Shown here one piece after another: positions 1-6,344 of a stretch of DNA of 35,540 nt (within the stretch, counting starts at the first letter, position 1; every line of letters starts with the position of its first letter). This DNA comes from a virus. The position numbers and the translations under genes were made by a program. The notes below the pieces were generated by a model. It was given only the letters and a program-made list of their open reading frames with translations. It was not told the DNA's origin and searched no databases. Location: positions 1-35,540 of the IMG/VR virus record IMGVR_UViG_3300027770_000141; one strand, 5' to 3'.

Positions 1-256
1 TAGATGTGAAATTCATTGTTGGATTGTCAAATAGACTAGAGATAAAATTCAACATCTGTCGAAGATCATAAATAGCGAAATCTACAGGAAACTTGTCAGG
101 AAGAGTTGCTTCTGCCAAAACAGTTTTCCCTTCTGTCATAGTACGAATCTCATTACCAGTAGAGACAACCAATCCATTATTAATAGAAGCAAAGTTTGCG
201 AGAACTTTCAAAGTAAATGGATCTAATGTAATTTGGTTCTTATTCTTAATTGTCAT
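1..256 (-). CDS. 45: DNA polymerase sliding clamp (gp45), N-terminal part, runs off window
   Basis: The reading frame opens at ATG 256 and continues off the left edge, so only about 85 N-terminal residues are visible. It begins MTIKNKNQITLDPFTLKVLA and contains ANFASINNGLVVSTGNEIRT followed by AEATLPDKFPVDFAIYDLRQ. This matches the start of T4 gp45, with its NFATINSG segment and its DVAIYDL-type segment. By family knowledge, gp45 is the trimeric ring that tethers the replicative polymerase and also acts as the mobile activator of late transcription, which fits the TATAAATA late promoters in this window. A ribosome site AGGTGAT precedes the start by a few bases. The gene ends the minus-strand run RNase H, 144-aa protein, gp45. 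Identification is by remembered similarity. Confidence 0.88.
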   Translation of the reverse strand, partial: MTIKNKNQITLDPFTLKVLANFASINNGLVVSTGNEIRTMTEGKTVLAEATLPDKFPVDFAIYDLRQMLNFISSLFDNPTMNFTS

Positions 257-275
257 ATCATATCACCTATTATAT

Positions 276-304
276 ATTATACTACTCATCCATCTTAAAG
301 TAAA
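276..304 (-). promoter_or_regulatory. sigma-70-like promoter for the sliding clamp gene
   Basis: On the minus strand TTTACT (299-304) and TATAAT (276-281) are separated by 17 bp. Transcription would start near 269, leaving a 13-nt leader that holds the ribosome site AGGTGAT. This clamp promoter therefore gives a short but normal leader, unlike the leaderless family elsewhere in the window. Confidence 0.6.
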
Positions 305-739
305 CTACTTTCTATCAAGAGAATGAGATAAGACTTGTGGGAAGAATTTCTTAATGAAGTTCTTATTTAGATTCTTATATGGGTTCTTCTTTTGGATAAT
401 GTAATCGTAAACTAAATCCGATTCTTCAGCATACATGCTCTCAAGAATTTGAGTTAATTTGACCCTCTTCCGATCTTCCGGTAGAGCATTATCCTTTGTA
501 AACATATATAATCTTTTCATTTCATGATCAAGTGTTGAATCAGAAATTCCGGATTTATTATGTTTGGTTGAATATTTGATATCTTTGAATTTTCCGAATT
601 CAATCGAATCATTATGAAAACAAGCTAGAACTTTGAATATTGCTTCACGCATGTGGAGCCTGAGAAATTTTGCTCTATCCTCAGGCTCTTCAATTTCATT
701 TGCTAGACGCAGAACATCGGGAATCGGTTTTTGATACAT
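305..739 (-). CDS. conserved small phage protein between RNase H and clamp genes
   Basis: This is a 144-residue protein beginning MYQKPIPDVLRLANEIEEPE. The start at 739 is chosen because GGAGA lies 8 nt upstream; an in-frame ATG at 754 would overlap the RNase H stop and lacks such a site. The protein is mostly helical in character and charged, with no signal or membrane segment. An N-terminus of the form M-Y-x-K-P followed by L-R-x-A-N is one I associate with small conserved proteins of T4-type phages, but no function is known to me. Only 1 bp separates it from the RNase H stop and 48 bp from the clamp start, so it probably travels in the same replication transcript. Confidence 0.75.
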   Translation of the reverse strand: MYQKPIPDVLRLANEIEEPEDRAKFLRLHMREAIFKVLACFHNDSIEFGKFKDIKYSTKHNKSGISDSTLDHEMKRLYMFTKDNALPEDRKRVKLTQILESMYAEESDLVYDYIIQKKNPYKNLNKNFIKKFFPQVLSHSLDRK

Positions 740-740
740 G

Positions 741-1595
741 TTAAAAATCTCCAATATTATTTATTAGTGTTTTCAATCCATTCGCCATCAAATAACGATA
801 AACATGTGTTGAAGTGGTTTCAATCGGTTTATCGTATTCAGTTAGAATATTTTCCTGAAGATCATCAGGAATATAATCAAAATCGATCAAATATTTATTG
901 CGCATGTATCCGGCCAATTCTGCATTATTCATGATAGATTCAGGTTTGAAACAGGCGAGAATCTGATCAATCTTCTTCTGAGTCAACCTCTTCTGCCTCT
1001 TACCCTGGGTAACAAAGGTATCATCGTCGGATAAGAAATTCGGAACACCATCGCCAGTATCACCAGATAAAACTTTCTCAAGTAGATATTTCTTAGGATG
1101 TTCTTCTTTAATCCACGCCTTCATGATAGTCGAATATTGTGAGACATTAGGATACTTCTGTAATTGAACGAAATCCTTGTCTCCAGAAATAATGAGAATT
1201 TTCTCAGAAGAAGAGAATCTTTTGGTTAGAATTGCAATAACATCATCGGCTTCGCAGGTAGGAATCTCAATATATCGATAAGGGAAGTTTCCCCGAATCT
1301 CTCCCTTGATCTTATTGATAGTCTTGAATATCGCATTCCAATCAAAGATCGATGCATCCCTAGATTTCTTTCTATTGGCCTTGTAATACGGAAAGAGAGA
1401 TTTGCGCCAATAATTGAAAGAATCCGAACAAAGCACCAGTTCGCCATATTTATCACCAAACTTGGATCTAACAGAACGAATTGAATTTAAGATCATATGG
1501 CGAAGAAAATCTTCTTCAATAGTGTCACTCTTGCTGATGTTTATCTGTTGCATAATATTTGATACAACGATTTGATTTAAGTCTAAGAGAATCAT
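741..1595 (-). CDS. rnh: T4-type RNase H (5'-3' exonuclease/flap nuclease)
   Basis: The protein has 284 residues from ATG 1595, which has AGGT six bases upstream; a longer frame to 1640 adds 15 residues without a good ribosome site. The family is the FEN/RAD2-like nuclease that removes RNA primers and flaps from lagging-strand fragments. Visible metal-binding motifs in order are MILLDLNQ near the N-terminus, CSDSFNYWRK with the basic helix YYKANRKKSRD, CEADDVIAIL, SGDKDFVQLQ, and SGDTGDGVPN before the helix-hairpin-helix region. These acidic clusters match T4 RNase H in order. The gene sits next to the clamp gene, the expected functional partner. The stop lies 1 bp from the next gene. Confidence 0.93.
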   Translation of the reverse strand: MILLDLNQIVVSNIMQQINISKSDTIEEDFLRHMILNSIRSVRSKFGDKYGELVLCSDSFNYWRKSLFPYYKANRKKSRDASIFDWNAIFKTINKIKGEIRGNFPYRYIEIPTCEADDVIAILTKRFSSSEKILIISGDKDFVQLQKYPNVSQYSTIMKAWIKEEHPKKYLLEKVLSGDTGDGVPNFLSDDDTFVTQGKRQKRLTQKKIDQILACFKPESIMNNAELAGYMRNKYLIDFDYIPDDLQENILTEYDKPIETTSTHVYRYLMANGLKTLINNIGDF

Positions 1596-1611
1596 AATTT
1601 TACCTATATTT

Positions 1612-1640
1612 ATTATACTACTATTACAGGAAAATATCAA
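1612..1640 (-). promoter_or_regulatory. sigma-70-like promoter for RNase H
   Basis: Minus strand TTGATA (1635-1640) is followed after 17 bp by TATAAT (1612-1617). The predicted transcript starts near 1605, giving a leader of about 10 nt that contains the AGGT ribosome site. Confidence 0.55.
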
Positions 1641-1651
1641 TAGATAGATTA

Positions 1652-2167
1652 TTATTCGCCCACCTCAACCGTCTTCATCTTCTTCTTGGCAATCTCAGCC
1701 TTCGCCTTCTCGAAGAGTTCTTTCTTCGTCATAATCTTCTTATTGTTTTTCTCAATATTCTTTTTGATCGAAGTCACGATCGGCAATTCTACTTCTACGA
1801 CTTCAGACTCAACGATCTTCTTGTTGGTCCGAACTCGCTTAGTTTTCGGAGCGGAACCATCATCAGTCTTAACCTTTGCGGGTTTCTGAACCTTAGCAAC
1901 AGGAATCACTTCGGTGACACCTTCCCAAGGTGCTTTACCAGTAACCCAGGAATCGGGAATCGTGTATTGGCCTTGGCCGAGACGAGTCATCTTTCCATAG
2001 CCTTGATTCCGTGAAGCGAACATGGTGAATCCAACACCATTCGTCTTTCCGATCTCTTCAACGTTCGCACGAGTAAAGACCTTATTGTCACCCCCACCGA
2101 AAGTCTCCGAAAGAGACGTCACGAAACCCTGCAGGGCCAATTCACGAGTAATTTTAACACGAGCCAT
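1652..2167 (-). CDS. basic protein of unknown function, possible DNA-binding N-terminus
   Basis: This 171-residue protein begins MARVKITRELALQGFVTSLS. The first 75 residues look like a compact folded domain containing FGGGDNKVFTRANVEEIGKT and a glycine- and tyrosine-rich stretch ending in GQYTIPD. The remainder is low-complexity and strongly basic, with a Lys-rich tail. The N-terminal part resembles a winged-helix style DNA-binding unit, but this is an inference and I do not recognise the family. It starts with AAGGA ribosome binding spaced about 11 nt from ATG 2167 and is driven by its own consensus promoter. It lies upstream of RNase H and the clamp, suggesting a replication or transcription accessory role. 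Confidence 0.75.
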   Translation of the reverse strand: MARVKITRELALQGFVTSLSETFGGGDNKVFTRANVEEIGKTNGVGFTMFASRNQGYGKMTRLGQGQYTIPDSWVTGKAPWEGVTEVIPVAKVQKPAKVKTDDGSAPKTKRVRTNKKIVESEVVEVELPIVTSIKKNIEKNNKKIMTKKELFEKAKAEIAKKKMKTVEVGE

Positions 2168-2208
2168 AATTTTTAATTTTCCTTTTTGAGAATTTTCTCT
2201 ACTTAACC

Positions 2209-2237
2209 ATTATACTAGATCTTTCGTTGATTGTCAA
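2209..2237 (-). promoter_or_regulatory. perfect-consensus sigma-70 promoter
   Basis: Minus strand TTGACA (2232-2237), a 17-bp spacer, and TATAAT (2209-2214). The transcript would begin near 2202, leaving a leader of about 35 nt that contains a small GAGAAAATTCTC palindrome and the ribosome site AAGGA before the 171-aa gene. Confidence 0.8.
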
Positions 2238-2268
2238 GCATTCAACGAAATTAATTTATCGAACCGAA

Positions 2269-2541
2269 TCATCCATTAATAACTTTTCCATCCAGGATAA
2301 TCTTGCCACCAGTATGCACCAACAACCCATCGTTCATCAGAACTTGGAGCGGGGCGGAAGCTTCAAGCTTCTTGAAGTAATCCTCAACAGTGTAATACTT
2401 TACGAGCACGGCCATGAACTTTGCTTTCGTGACAGGAGAGCTCCTGTATTTGAACCGAGCCACAAAATTCGGTTGTCCGTTCAACTCATAAGACAATATG
2501 TTATTGCCAGCGTTAAAAAATTTGCTTCTTTCGAATTCCAT
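2269..2541 (-). CDS. small early protein of unknown function
   Basis: This is a 90-residue protein beginning MEFERSKFFNAGNNILSYEL. ATG 2541 is chosen because the frame upstream runs into a repeat and a promoter: TATAAT ends exactly 6 nt before this ATG, so the mRNA is predicted to start at the A of the start codon. The middle holds QPNFVARFKYRSSPVTKAKF and the C-terminus is LLVHTGGKIILDGKVING. It has no membrane segment and resembles no family I know. Two other short proteins behind the same promoter type (ends at 11293 and 11074) are similarly small and soluble, typical of host-takeover early genes. Confidence 0.7.
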   Translation of the reverse strand: MEFERSKFFNAGNNILSYELNGQPNFVARFKYRSSPVTKAKFMAVLVKYYTVEDYFKKLEASAPLQVLMNDGLLVHTGGKIILDGKVING

Positions 2542-2576
2542 AGAACCATTATAGCGTATTAGAACAGAGGTAGCAA
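2539..2576 (-). promoter_or_regulatory. early promoter P1, predicted leaderless start
   Basis: Minus strand TTGCTA (2571-2576), 17 bp, TATAAT (2548-2553), then GGTTCT and ATG. Six bases between the -10 box and ATG put the transcription start on the initiation codon itself. There is no ribosome-binding sequence. Confidence 0.8.
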
Positions 2577-2585
2577 CTTTTTTCG

Positions 2586-2651
2586 AAACTATATCTCCTT
2601 TGTTTTCAACGACTTGGTGCAAGTGATTGATTCATAAGAGAGATATAGTTT
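2586..2651 (+). repeat. structured repeat copy a, 12-bp inverted arms
   Basis: Arms AAACTATATCTC (2586-2597) and GAGATATAGTTT (2640-2651) are perfectly complementary. The interior holds a second imperfect stem centred on ACTTG-GTG-CAAGT. The copy at 2793-2858 has the same 66-nt length and differs at only two positions. Copy a lies just beyond the -35 box of promoter P1. Confidence 0.85.
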
Positions 2652-2792
2652 GATATCGCTGCAGGGGTTCCGGGAGACCAGGTATACCTATGGACCACCT
2701 GAATCCAGAGATCGCTTGTGTGCGTCCCTGGGACGATCCATGCAGGCAATAACACAGGTGTGGGTATAGATGGAACCTCCATGGATTCACCA
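2652..2792. other. intergenic core 1, gene-free and structured
   Basis: About 140 bp between two direct copies of the repeat, richer in G and C than the surroundings and without a credible gene. Possible pairings include TGAATCCA (2700-2707) with TGGATTCA (2782-2789), GGTTCC (2666-2671) with GGAACC (2772-2777), and the near-perfect palindrome CGTCCCTGGGACG (2723-2735). The first two pairings cross, so they are alternatives or a pseudoknot. It could be a small RNA, a control region or a replication site. The sequence alone does not decide. Confidence 0.4.
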
Positions 2793-2858
2793 AAACTATA
2801 TCTCCTTTGTTTTCAACGACTTGGTGCAAGTGATTGATTTATAAGGGAGATATAGTTT
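2793..2858 (+). repeat. structured repeat copy b, 13-bp inverted arms
   Basis: Arms AAACTATATCTCC (2793-2805) and GGAGATATAGTTT (2846-2858) are perfectly complementary. The copy is in direct orientation to copy a and almost identical to it. It ends 9 bp before the -35 box of promoter P2, mirroring the position of copy a relative to P1. Confidence 0.85.
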
Positions 2859-2867
2859 GCGAAATCC

Positions 2868-2907
2868 TTGCTACCTCGGTTCCAATAAGGTATAATGGTT
2901 CTATATG
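2868..2907 (+). promoter_or_regulatory. early promoter P2, predicted leaderless start
   Basis: TTGCTA (2868-2873), 17 bp, TATAAT (2891-2896), then GGTTCTAT and ATG at 2905. The start site would fall at 2902-2905, leaving 0-3 leader bases and no ribosome-binding sequence. The block AAGGTATAATGGTTCTAT is shared with several other promoters in the window. Confidence 0.82.
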
Positions 2908-3894
2908 AATGACACGAATAAGGTTAATCTGGTAAACGAGCTCGTTACGAAGTTTGGTACGACCGTCAATCGTGAACAATTAATGTCAACTGCGGCGAAG
3001 TATAAAGTGAATCCTGGATTCCTAACTGCGAATAGAATCAGTCGTGGTGTGTACGATATTTCTAATTGCGTGACATCGACTCCCACTCAGAAAACTGACA
3101 ATATTAAGGTTGAATTAACTGACGAAGAAATTCTTGATAGTCAACGTCGTCGCTTCCGGACGCTAGATCGTATGGCTTCTGGTGTTGTGGCCGGAAAGGT
3201 TCGCAGCATGATCGTCTCTGGTCCTGCTGGTATCGGTAAGACTTATACGATCGAAGGAATGTTAGAGACTGCTGAAGCTTCTAATCAGATTAAATACAAA
3301 AAGATCACTGGATTCGTGAAGGCGACTGGTCTCTTCAAGGCTCTCTGGGATAATCGCTCCGAGAATTCTGTTATTCTTATCGACGACGCTGATTCTGCCT
3401 TTGACGATGAAATTGCTCTTAATATTCTGAAGGCTGCTCTTGATTCGTCAAAGCGTCGTGTTATCTCTTGGGCTTCTGAGAAATTATTTATCGATGAGTT
3501 TGGTGAAGCGATTCCCAATACATTTGAATATCGTGGTTCGATGATTTTCATCACGAACAAGAATTTCGAAACTGCGATTTCTCAAGGAAAGAATCTTTCC
3601 CCGCACTTCCAAGCTCTTATCTCCCGTTCGTTTTATATTGATTTGAATATGAATTCGACTCGCGAATATCTTATTCGCATGGAAGATGTTCTGAAGAATA
3701 CTGATATGGCTTATACTCTTGGTTTGACCGAATCGGATACCACTTTCATCATGAAGTATATTCGGACAAATGCAAATCGGATGCGGGAATTATCGCTGCG
3801 TGCGCTTTTGAAGCTTGCCAAAATCCTGACTTTTGCTGATTCTCGTGCAGACTTTGAAGAAATCGCTGAGACTACTTGCCTTCGTCGCAAGTAG
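2905..3894 (+). CDS. AAA+ ATPase
   Basis: This 329-residue protein carries a central AAA+ module. Walker A is GPAGIGKT at residues 106-113, Walker B is VILIDDAD near 156-163, and a sensor-1-like strand MIFITNKN follows about 55 residues later. An arginine-rich C-terminal helical segment (NANRMRELSLRALLKLAKIL) fits an AAA+ lid. The first 60 residues form a small N-terminal region containing PGFLTANRISRGVYDIS. By family, such ATPases remodel protein or nucleic-acid complexes; the substrate here is unknown. The gene is predicted to be leaderless, and a 9-bp hairpin overlaps its stop. It begins the plus-strand early run. It is not the T4 clamp loader gp44 or helicase gp41 by its motifs. Confidence 0.85.
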   Translation: MNDTNKVNLVNELVTKFGTTVNREQLMSTAAKYKVNPGFLTANRISRGVYDISNCVTSTPTQKTDNIKVELTDEEILDSQRRRFRTLDRMASGVVAGKVRSMIVSGPAGIGKTYTIEGMLETAEASNQIKYKKITGFVKATGLFKALWDNRSENSVILIDDADSAFDDEIALNILKAALDSSKRRVISWASEKLFIDEFGEAIPNTFEYRGSMIFITNKNFETAISQGKNLSPHFQALISRSFYIDLNMNSTREYLIRMEDVLKNTDMAYTLGLTESDTTFIMKYIRTNANRMRELSLRALLKLAKILTFADSRADFEEIAETTCLRRK

Positions 3895-3895
3895 T
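3871..3895 (+). other. hairpin over the ATPase stop codon
   Basis: ACTACTTGC (3871-3879) pairs with GCAAGTAGT (3887-3895) around a 7-nt loop, and the TAG stop lies in the second arm. No T tract follows, so this is more likely a processing, stability or attenuation element than a complete intrinsic terminator. Confidence 0.55.
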
Positions 3896-3943
3896 CGCAA
3901 CTGCCAAATTGTAAGGTATAATTGAGTTAGAGGAAAATATATA

Positions 3944-4063
3944 ATGCTACGAATTATGGAACTGTGGATTAATGTTACTGATTACAATGTTGACATGTTG
4001 GATTGTGGTTGGGAGCTTGTTAAGTTTGAAGACGATCTCGTCCTCTTAATTAAGGAGTATTAA
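3944..4063 (+). CDS. 39-residue acidic small protein
   Basis: A short frame from ATG 3944 to TAA 4063 encodes a protein beginning MLRIMELWINVTDYNVDMLD and ending LVKFEDDLVLLIKEY. It has an AGAGGA ribosome site about 8 nt upstream and a TATAAT box at 3916-3921 preceded by AAGG, although no good -35 is visible. Its stop overlaps the next start as TAATG, so translation is probably coupled to the exonuclease gene. The shape is typical of tiny phage accessory proteins. No family is recognised. Confidence 0.65.
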   Translation: MLRIMELWINVTDYNVDMLDCGWELVKFEDDLVLLIKEY

Positions 4064-4638
4064 TGTCTGTAAAATACTTATTCTGCGACACAGAAACATC
4101 CGGGATCGATCCATCGAAACATGGTGTTATTCAAATTTCAGGATTAATTGATATTGACGGAGAAGTTCAAGAAACATTTGATATTAAGGTTCAACCATTT
4201 AAGAATCAGCTGATCTCTAAAGAGTCAATGAAGATTAATGGGGTGACTGTAGAAGATCTACAGAATCACATTCTTCCACAAGAAGGATATAATATCTTAA
4301 TCAACATATTTTCTAAGTATGTTTCGAAATTCAACAAGACTGATAAGTTCTTTTTGGTTGGATACAATTCGACTTTCGATGACACTTTTTTGCGCAAATT
4401 CTTCATCAATTGTGGAGACGAATATTATGGCTCATGGATTTGGTGGCCAACTATTGACGTGGCTACATTTGCTGCAGAATTTCTTAAAGAGGAAAGGTCT
4501 AAGTTTCCAAATTTCAAATTATCAACTGTGGCGAAAGCCTTGGGAATTGCTGTAGACGAGACAAAATTGCATGAAGCTCTGTATGATTCGATCTTAACAC
4601 GATCAATTTATCGTAAAACTATTTTAGGAATTGACTAA
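4063..4638 (+). CDS. DnaQ-like 3'-5' exonuclease (DEDDh)
   Basis: This 191-residue protein has the three exonuclease motifs of the DnaQ/DEDD family. Exo I is FCDTETSG with D9 and E11, Exo II is YNSTFDDTFL with D106, and Exo III is KLHEALYDS with H170 and D175, which places it in the DEDDh subgroup. The family degrades DNA or RNA from 3' ends using two metal ions; proofreading, RNA trimming and host nucleic acid degradation are all possible roles. No polymerase domain is attached, so it is a stand-alone enzyme. The start overlaps the preceding stop (TAATG), and GGAG lies 6 nt upstream. It probably shares a transcript with the small genes on both sides. Confidence 0.9.
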   Translation: MSVKYLFCDTETSGIDPSKHGVIQISGLIDIDGEVQETFDIKVQPFKNQLISKESMKINGVTVEDLQNHILPQEGYNILINIFSKYVSKFNKTDKFFLVGYNSTFDDTFLRKFFINCGDEYYGSWIWWPTIDVATFAAEFLKEERSKFPNFKLSTVAKALGIAVDETKLHEALYDSILTRSIYRKTILGID

Positions 4639-4656
4639 CAACAGGAGTATTTGATT

Positions 4657-4950
4657 ATGATTCGATTTAATATGAACGACCAGAAGATGGCCATTGATTT
4701 TATGTATGATGTTTTCAATGGCTCACGGATTACTATCGCAAAAATCTTAGATGAGACTGATGTCCAATATGTAGGATTTGCGACTCAAGATTCGCGAGAT
4801 CGCGACGTGAAAGAGATTGGACGTAAGACTGCTCTTCGTCGATTAATGGATAATTGTAAGATGAAACGGTCCGACCGAACTGTCGTATGGACAGCTTACC
4901 ATAATCGTGCTGGCTTATTTACTAAGCGATCACAAGCGAGTCATAAATAA
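4657..4950 (+). CDS. hypothetical small protein
   Basis: This 97-residue protein starts MIRFNMNDQKMAIDFMYDVF. ATG 4657 follows AGGAG by 9 nt; a TTG two codons upstream is possible but less likely. The central part reads VQYVGFATQDSRDRDVKEIG, followed by a basic segment rich in Lys and Arg. The charge and absence of hydrophobic segments suggest a soluble, possibly nucleic-acid-binding protein. No family is recognised. It lies 18 nt after the exonuclease stop and 16 nt before the HNH gene, in a compact operon-like run. Confidence 0.68.
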   Translation: MIRFNMNDQKMAIDFMYDVFNGSRITIAKILDETDVQYVGFATQDSRDRDVKEIGRKTALRRLMDNCKMKRSDRTVVWTAYHNRAGLFTKRSQASHK

Positions 4951-4966
4951 TTCCATGGAGAGATAG

Positions 4967-5470
4967 ATGTCAGTACTTGTTTTGAATTCTCAATATTTGC
5001 CCATACAAACGACTTCTGTGAAGAGAGCGGTCGGTCTGATCTATCGTGGTGTTGCAGTAACTGAAAAGTTCACTGAACAAGTATGGAAATCTATCTCTTC
5101 ACAGTTCGTCCTTCCTTCTGTAATTCGTTTGATTAATTTTCACAAATTACCTCCCAGGAATAATAAATTATCGAAGAAGAATATCTTGATTCGCGATAAA
5201 AATATTTGTCAATATTGTAAAGAGAAGTGCACTGATAGAACCCTCACGATTGATCATATTCTACCGAAATCAAGAGGCGGGACTTCTAAGTGGGAGAATC
5301 TTGTTACAGCATGCAGAAGATGTAATATAACGAAAGCAGATAGAACCCCAGAAGAAGCAGGAATGTTTTTACACACTAAACCAATTCGATTGAATATTTA
5401 CACATACACCACTATCCTGCGTAACAAATGCGAATCGTATCCAGATTGGTCGGAATTTTTGTATAATTGA
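4967..5470 (+). CDS. free-standing HNH endonuclease (COG1403/McrA-like)
   Basis: This 167-residue protein has an N-terminal region beginning MSVLVLNSQYLPIQTTSVKR and a C-terminal HNH nuclease. The zinc knuckle is CQYCKEKC, followed by LTIDHILPKSRGG with the catalytic His, the Asn of WENLVTACRRCN, and the second Cys pair. The layout, with VLNSQYLP then RAVGLIYRG then a PSVIRL segment before the HNH, is that of a widespread bacterial and phage HNH family. Some members are homing enzymes, others act in genome processing. It is not inserted in a recognisable gene. GGAGAG precedes ATG 4967, and its TGA overlaps the region of the next gene's ribosome site. Confidence 0.88.
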   Translation: MSVLVLNSQYLPIQTTSVKRAVGLIYRGVAVTEKFTEQVWKSISSQFVLPSVIRLINFHKLPPRNNKLSKKNILIRDKNICQYCKEKCTDRTLTIDHILPKSRGGTSKWENLVTACRRCNITKADRTPEEAGMFLHTKPIRLNIYTYTTILRNKCESYPDWSEFLYN

Positions 5471-5478
5471 GGTTATCT

Positions 5479-5790
5479 ATGTTCGAAGATTTTCTATTCG
5501 ATTTTGTCCATTATGTATTAATAATTGCGTTGGTAATCGTCTTATTTGTATCATCTATTATGGTGGTGACATCTGGAAAACCAGATTATTATTATATGCG
5601 TCTGAATCCTGGTTTGGTTACAACATATTGTGTATATGCTAATATTAATTGGAGACTCGATGATGTGATTTATTGTTCAGAAGATATGAGTAAGATACTT
5701 CTGTTTAATCTTGCCATGAACGCACAGATTCAACAAACTACACCACCAACACCAGAAATTATCCAGAAAGACCCCAAAGGAATTGTATGA
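5479..5790 (+). CDS. small membrane protein
   Basis: This 103-residue protein starts MFEDFLFDFVHYVLIIALVI. ATG 5479 has GAGG upstream. Residues 10-31 form a strong membrane-spanning segment. The remainder is a soluble domain with several Tyr, two Cys and a proline-rich tail containing TTPPTPE. Its stop overlaps the next start (ATGA), and the next gene is also a membrane peptide. A two-gene overlapping pair of small membrane proteins suggests an envelope role such as lysis timing or superinfection exclusion, but the pair lacks the classical Rz/Rz1 lipoprotein signature, so this is only a possibility. Confidence 0.7.
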   Translation: MFEDFLFDFVHYVLIIALVIVLFVSSIMVVTSGKPDYYYMRLNPGLVTTYCVYANINWRLDDVIYCSEDMSKILLFNLAMNAQIQQTTPPTPEIIQKDPKGIV

Positions 5791-5918
5791 CATTTTTATT
5801 ATTTTGCATCATGATGATACCTGTTTTATTGTTTTTTCTTTTCTTCTTCTATGTTGCTCTGATTTGTCACACAATGGTTGACGAAACAAAACAAAATAAT
5901 ACCGATTCTCCCACCTAG
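5787..5918 (+). CDS. 43-residue membrane peptide
   Basis: The frame from ATG 5787 overlaps the preceding stop as ATGA. The product begins MTFLLFCIMMIPVLLFFLFF and continues with a short polar tail VDETKQNNTDSPT. It is one long hydrophobic helix with a hydrophilic C-terminus. The overlap implies translational coupling with the 103-aa membrane protein. It is followed by an intrinsic terminator, so it closes the plus-strand run that begins with the ATPase. Confidence 0.65.
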   Translation: MTFLLFCIMMIPVLLFFLFFFYVALICHTMVDETKQNNTDSPT

Positions 5919-5958
5919 ACCTGGAGGATCAACCCAAATTATTCAAGAATAAATGATG

Positions 5959-5985
5959 AATGGACCTGATTTAGGTCCATTTCTA
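5959..5985 (+). terminator. intrinsic terminator
   Basis: AATGGACCT (5959-5967) pairs with AGGTCCATT (5973-5981) around loop GATTT, and T-rich sequence follows. It ends the plus-strand early run and may also slow minus-strand transcripts leaving the small genes to its right. Confidence 0.75.
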
Positions 5986-6019
5986 TTACACAAAAGATAA
6001 AATCAATATTGTCGTCACA

Positions 6020-6211
6020 TCATCCAAAACTAACTCCCACCACAATACCTTCAGCAACAGTCAAACCAAACCGACCTGGATTATAATCGCATGTCAACGT
6101 CATTGGTTTACCATCAAGTTCAATAATTCTTGTCGTGAATCCAGCATTCTTAGCATACTCTTGTGCTTCAATAAGCGTTTTTCCTATCCAGGCATTTCCA
6201 GAAATTTCCAT
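6020..6211 (-). CDS. 63-residue protein resembling potato-I / I78 protease inhibitors
   Basis: The protein begins MEISGNAWIGKTLIEAQEYA. The pattern is W-x-G-K-T, then an amphipathic helix EAQEYAKNAGF, a strand TRIIELDGKPMTLTCDYNPG, an arginine in PGRFGL and a final strand TVAEGIVVGVSFG. This order of W, GK, EA helix, exposed loop, R and G-V-V-x-x-V-x-x-G is that of small serine-protease inhibitors of the potato-I and I78 types. The likely reactive loop is around MTLTCDYNP. Function is inferred from pattern only; it might instead be a structural small domain. AGAGGA lies 8 nt upstream of ATG 6211. It is the last gene of the minus-strand tRNA-region transcript before the terminator. Confidence 0.6.
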   Translation of the reverse strand: MEISGNAWIGKTLIEAQEYAKNAGFTTRIIELDGKPMTLTCDYNPGRFGLTVAEGIVVGVSFG

Positions 6212-6250
6212 ATAATATCCTCTTATATCAAATTTAAATCTTTAAAATTA

Positions 6251-6307
6251 TTAGTCTTCTCTTGTTATGAAGAAAACAACACAAACGATAAACAATATTA
6301 ATATCAT
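6251..6307 (-). CDS. 18-residue membrane peptide
   Basis: A very short frame from ATG 6307 encodes MILILFIVCVVFFITRED, a single hydrophobic stretch with a charged end. It is supported by an AGAGGA ribosome site 8 nt upstream. Its closeness to two other tiny membrane peptides (6345-6515 and 7697-7765) supports a real gene, but the length leaves doubt. Confidence 0.45.
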   Translation of the reverse strand: MILILFIVCVVFFITRED

Positions 6308-6344
6308 AAAAAAATTCCTCTTGAATATATTTTTAAAAAACTAT

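Noticed and set aside
2632-2829. 65-aa minus frame and N-terminal extension of the 2269-2541 gene
   Set aside because: Both begin MHQVVENKGDIV because the structured repeat happens to contain an open frame. Promoter P1 lies inside the extended frame.
3916-3921. Member of the leaderless promoter family before the 39-aa gene
   Set aside because: AAGGTATAAT is present, but the -35 box is poor and the start codon is 22 nt further on behind a clear ribosome site, so it does not fit the leaderless pattern.
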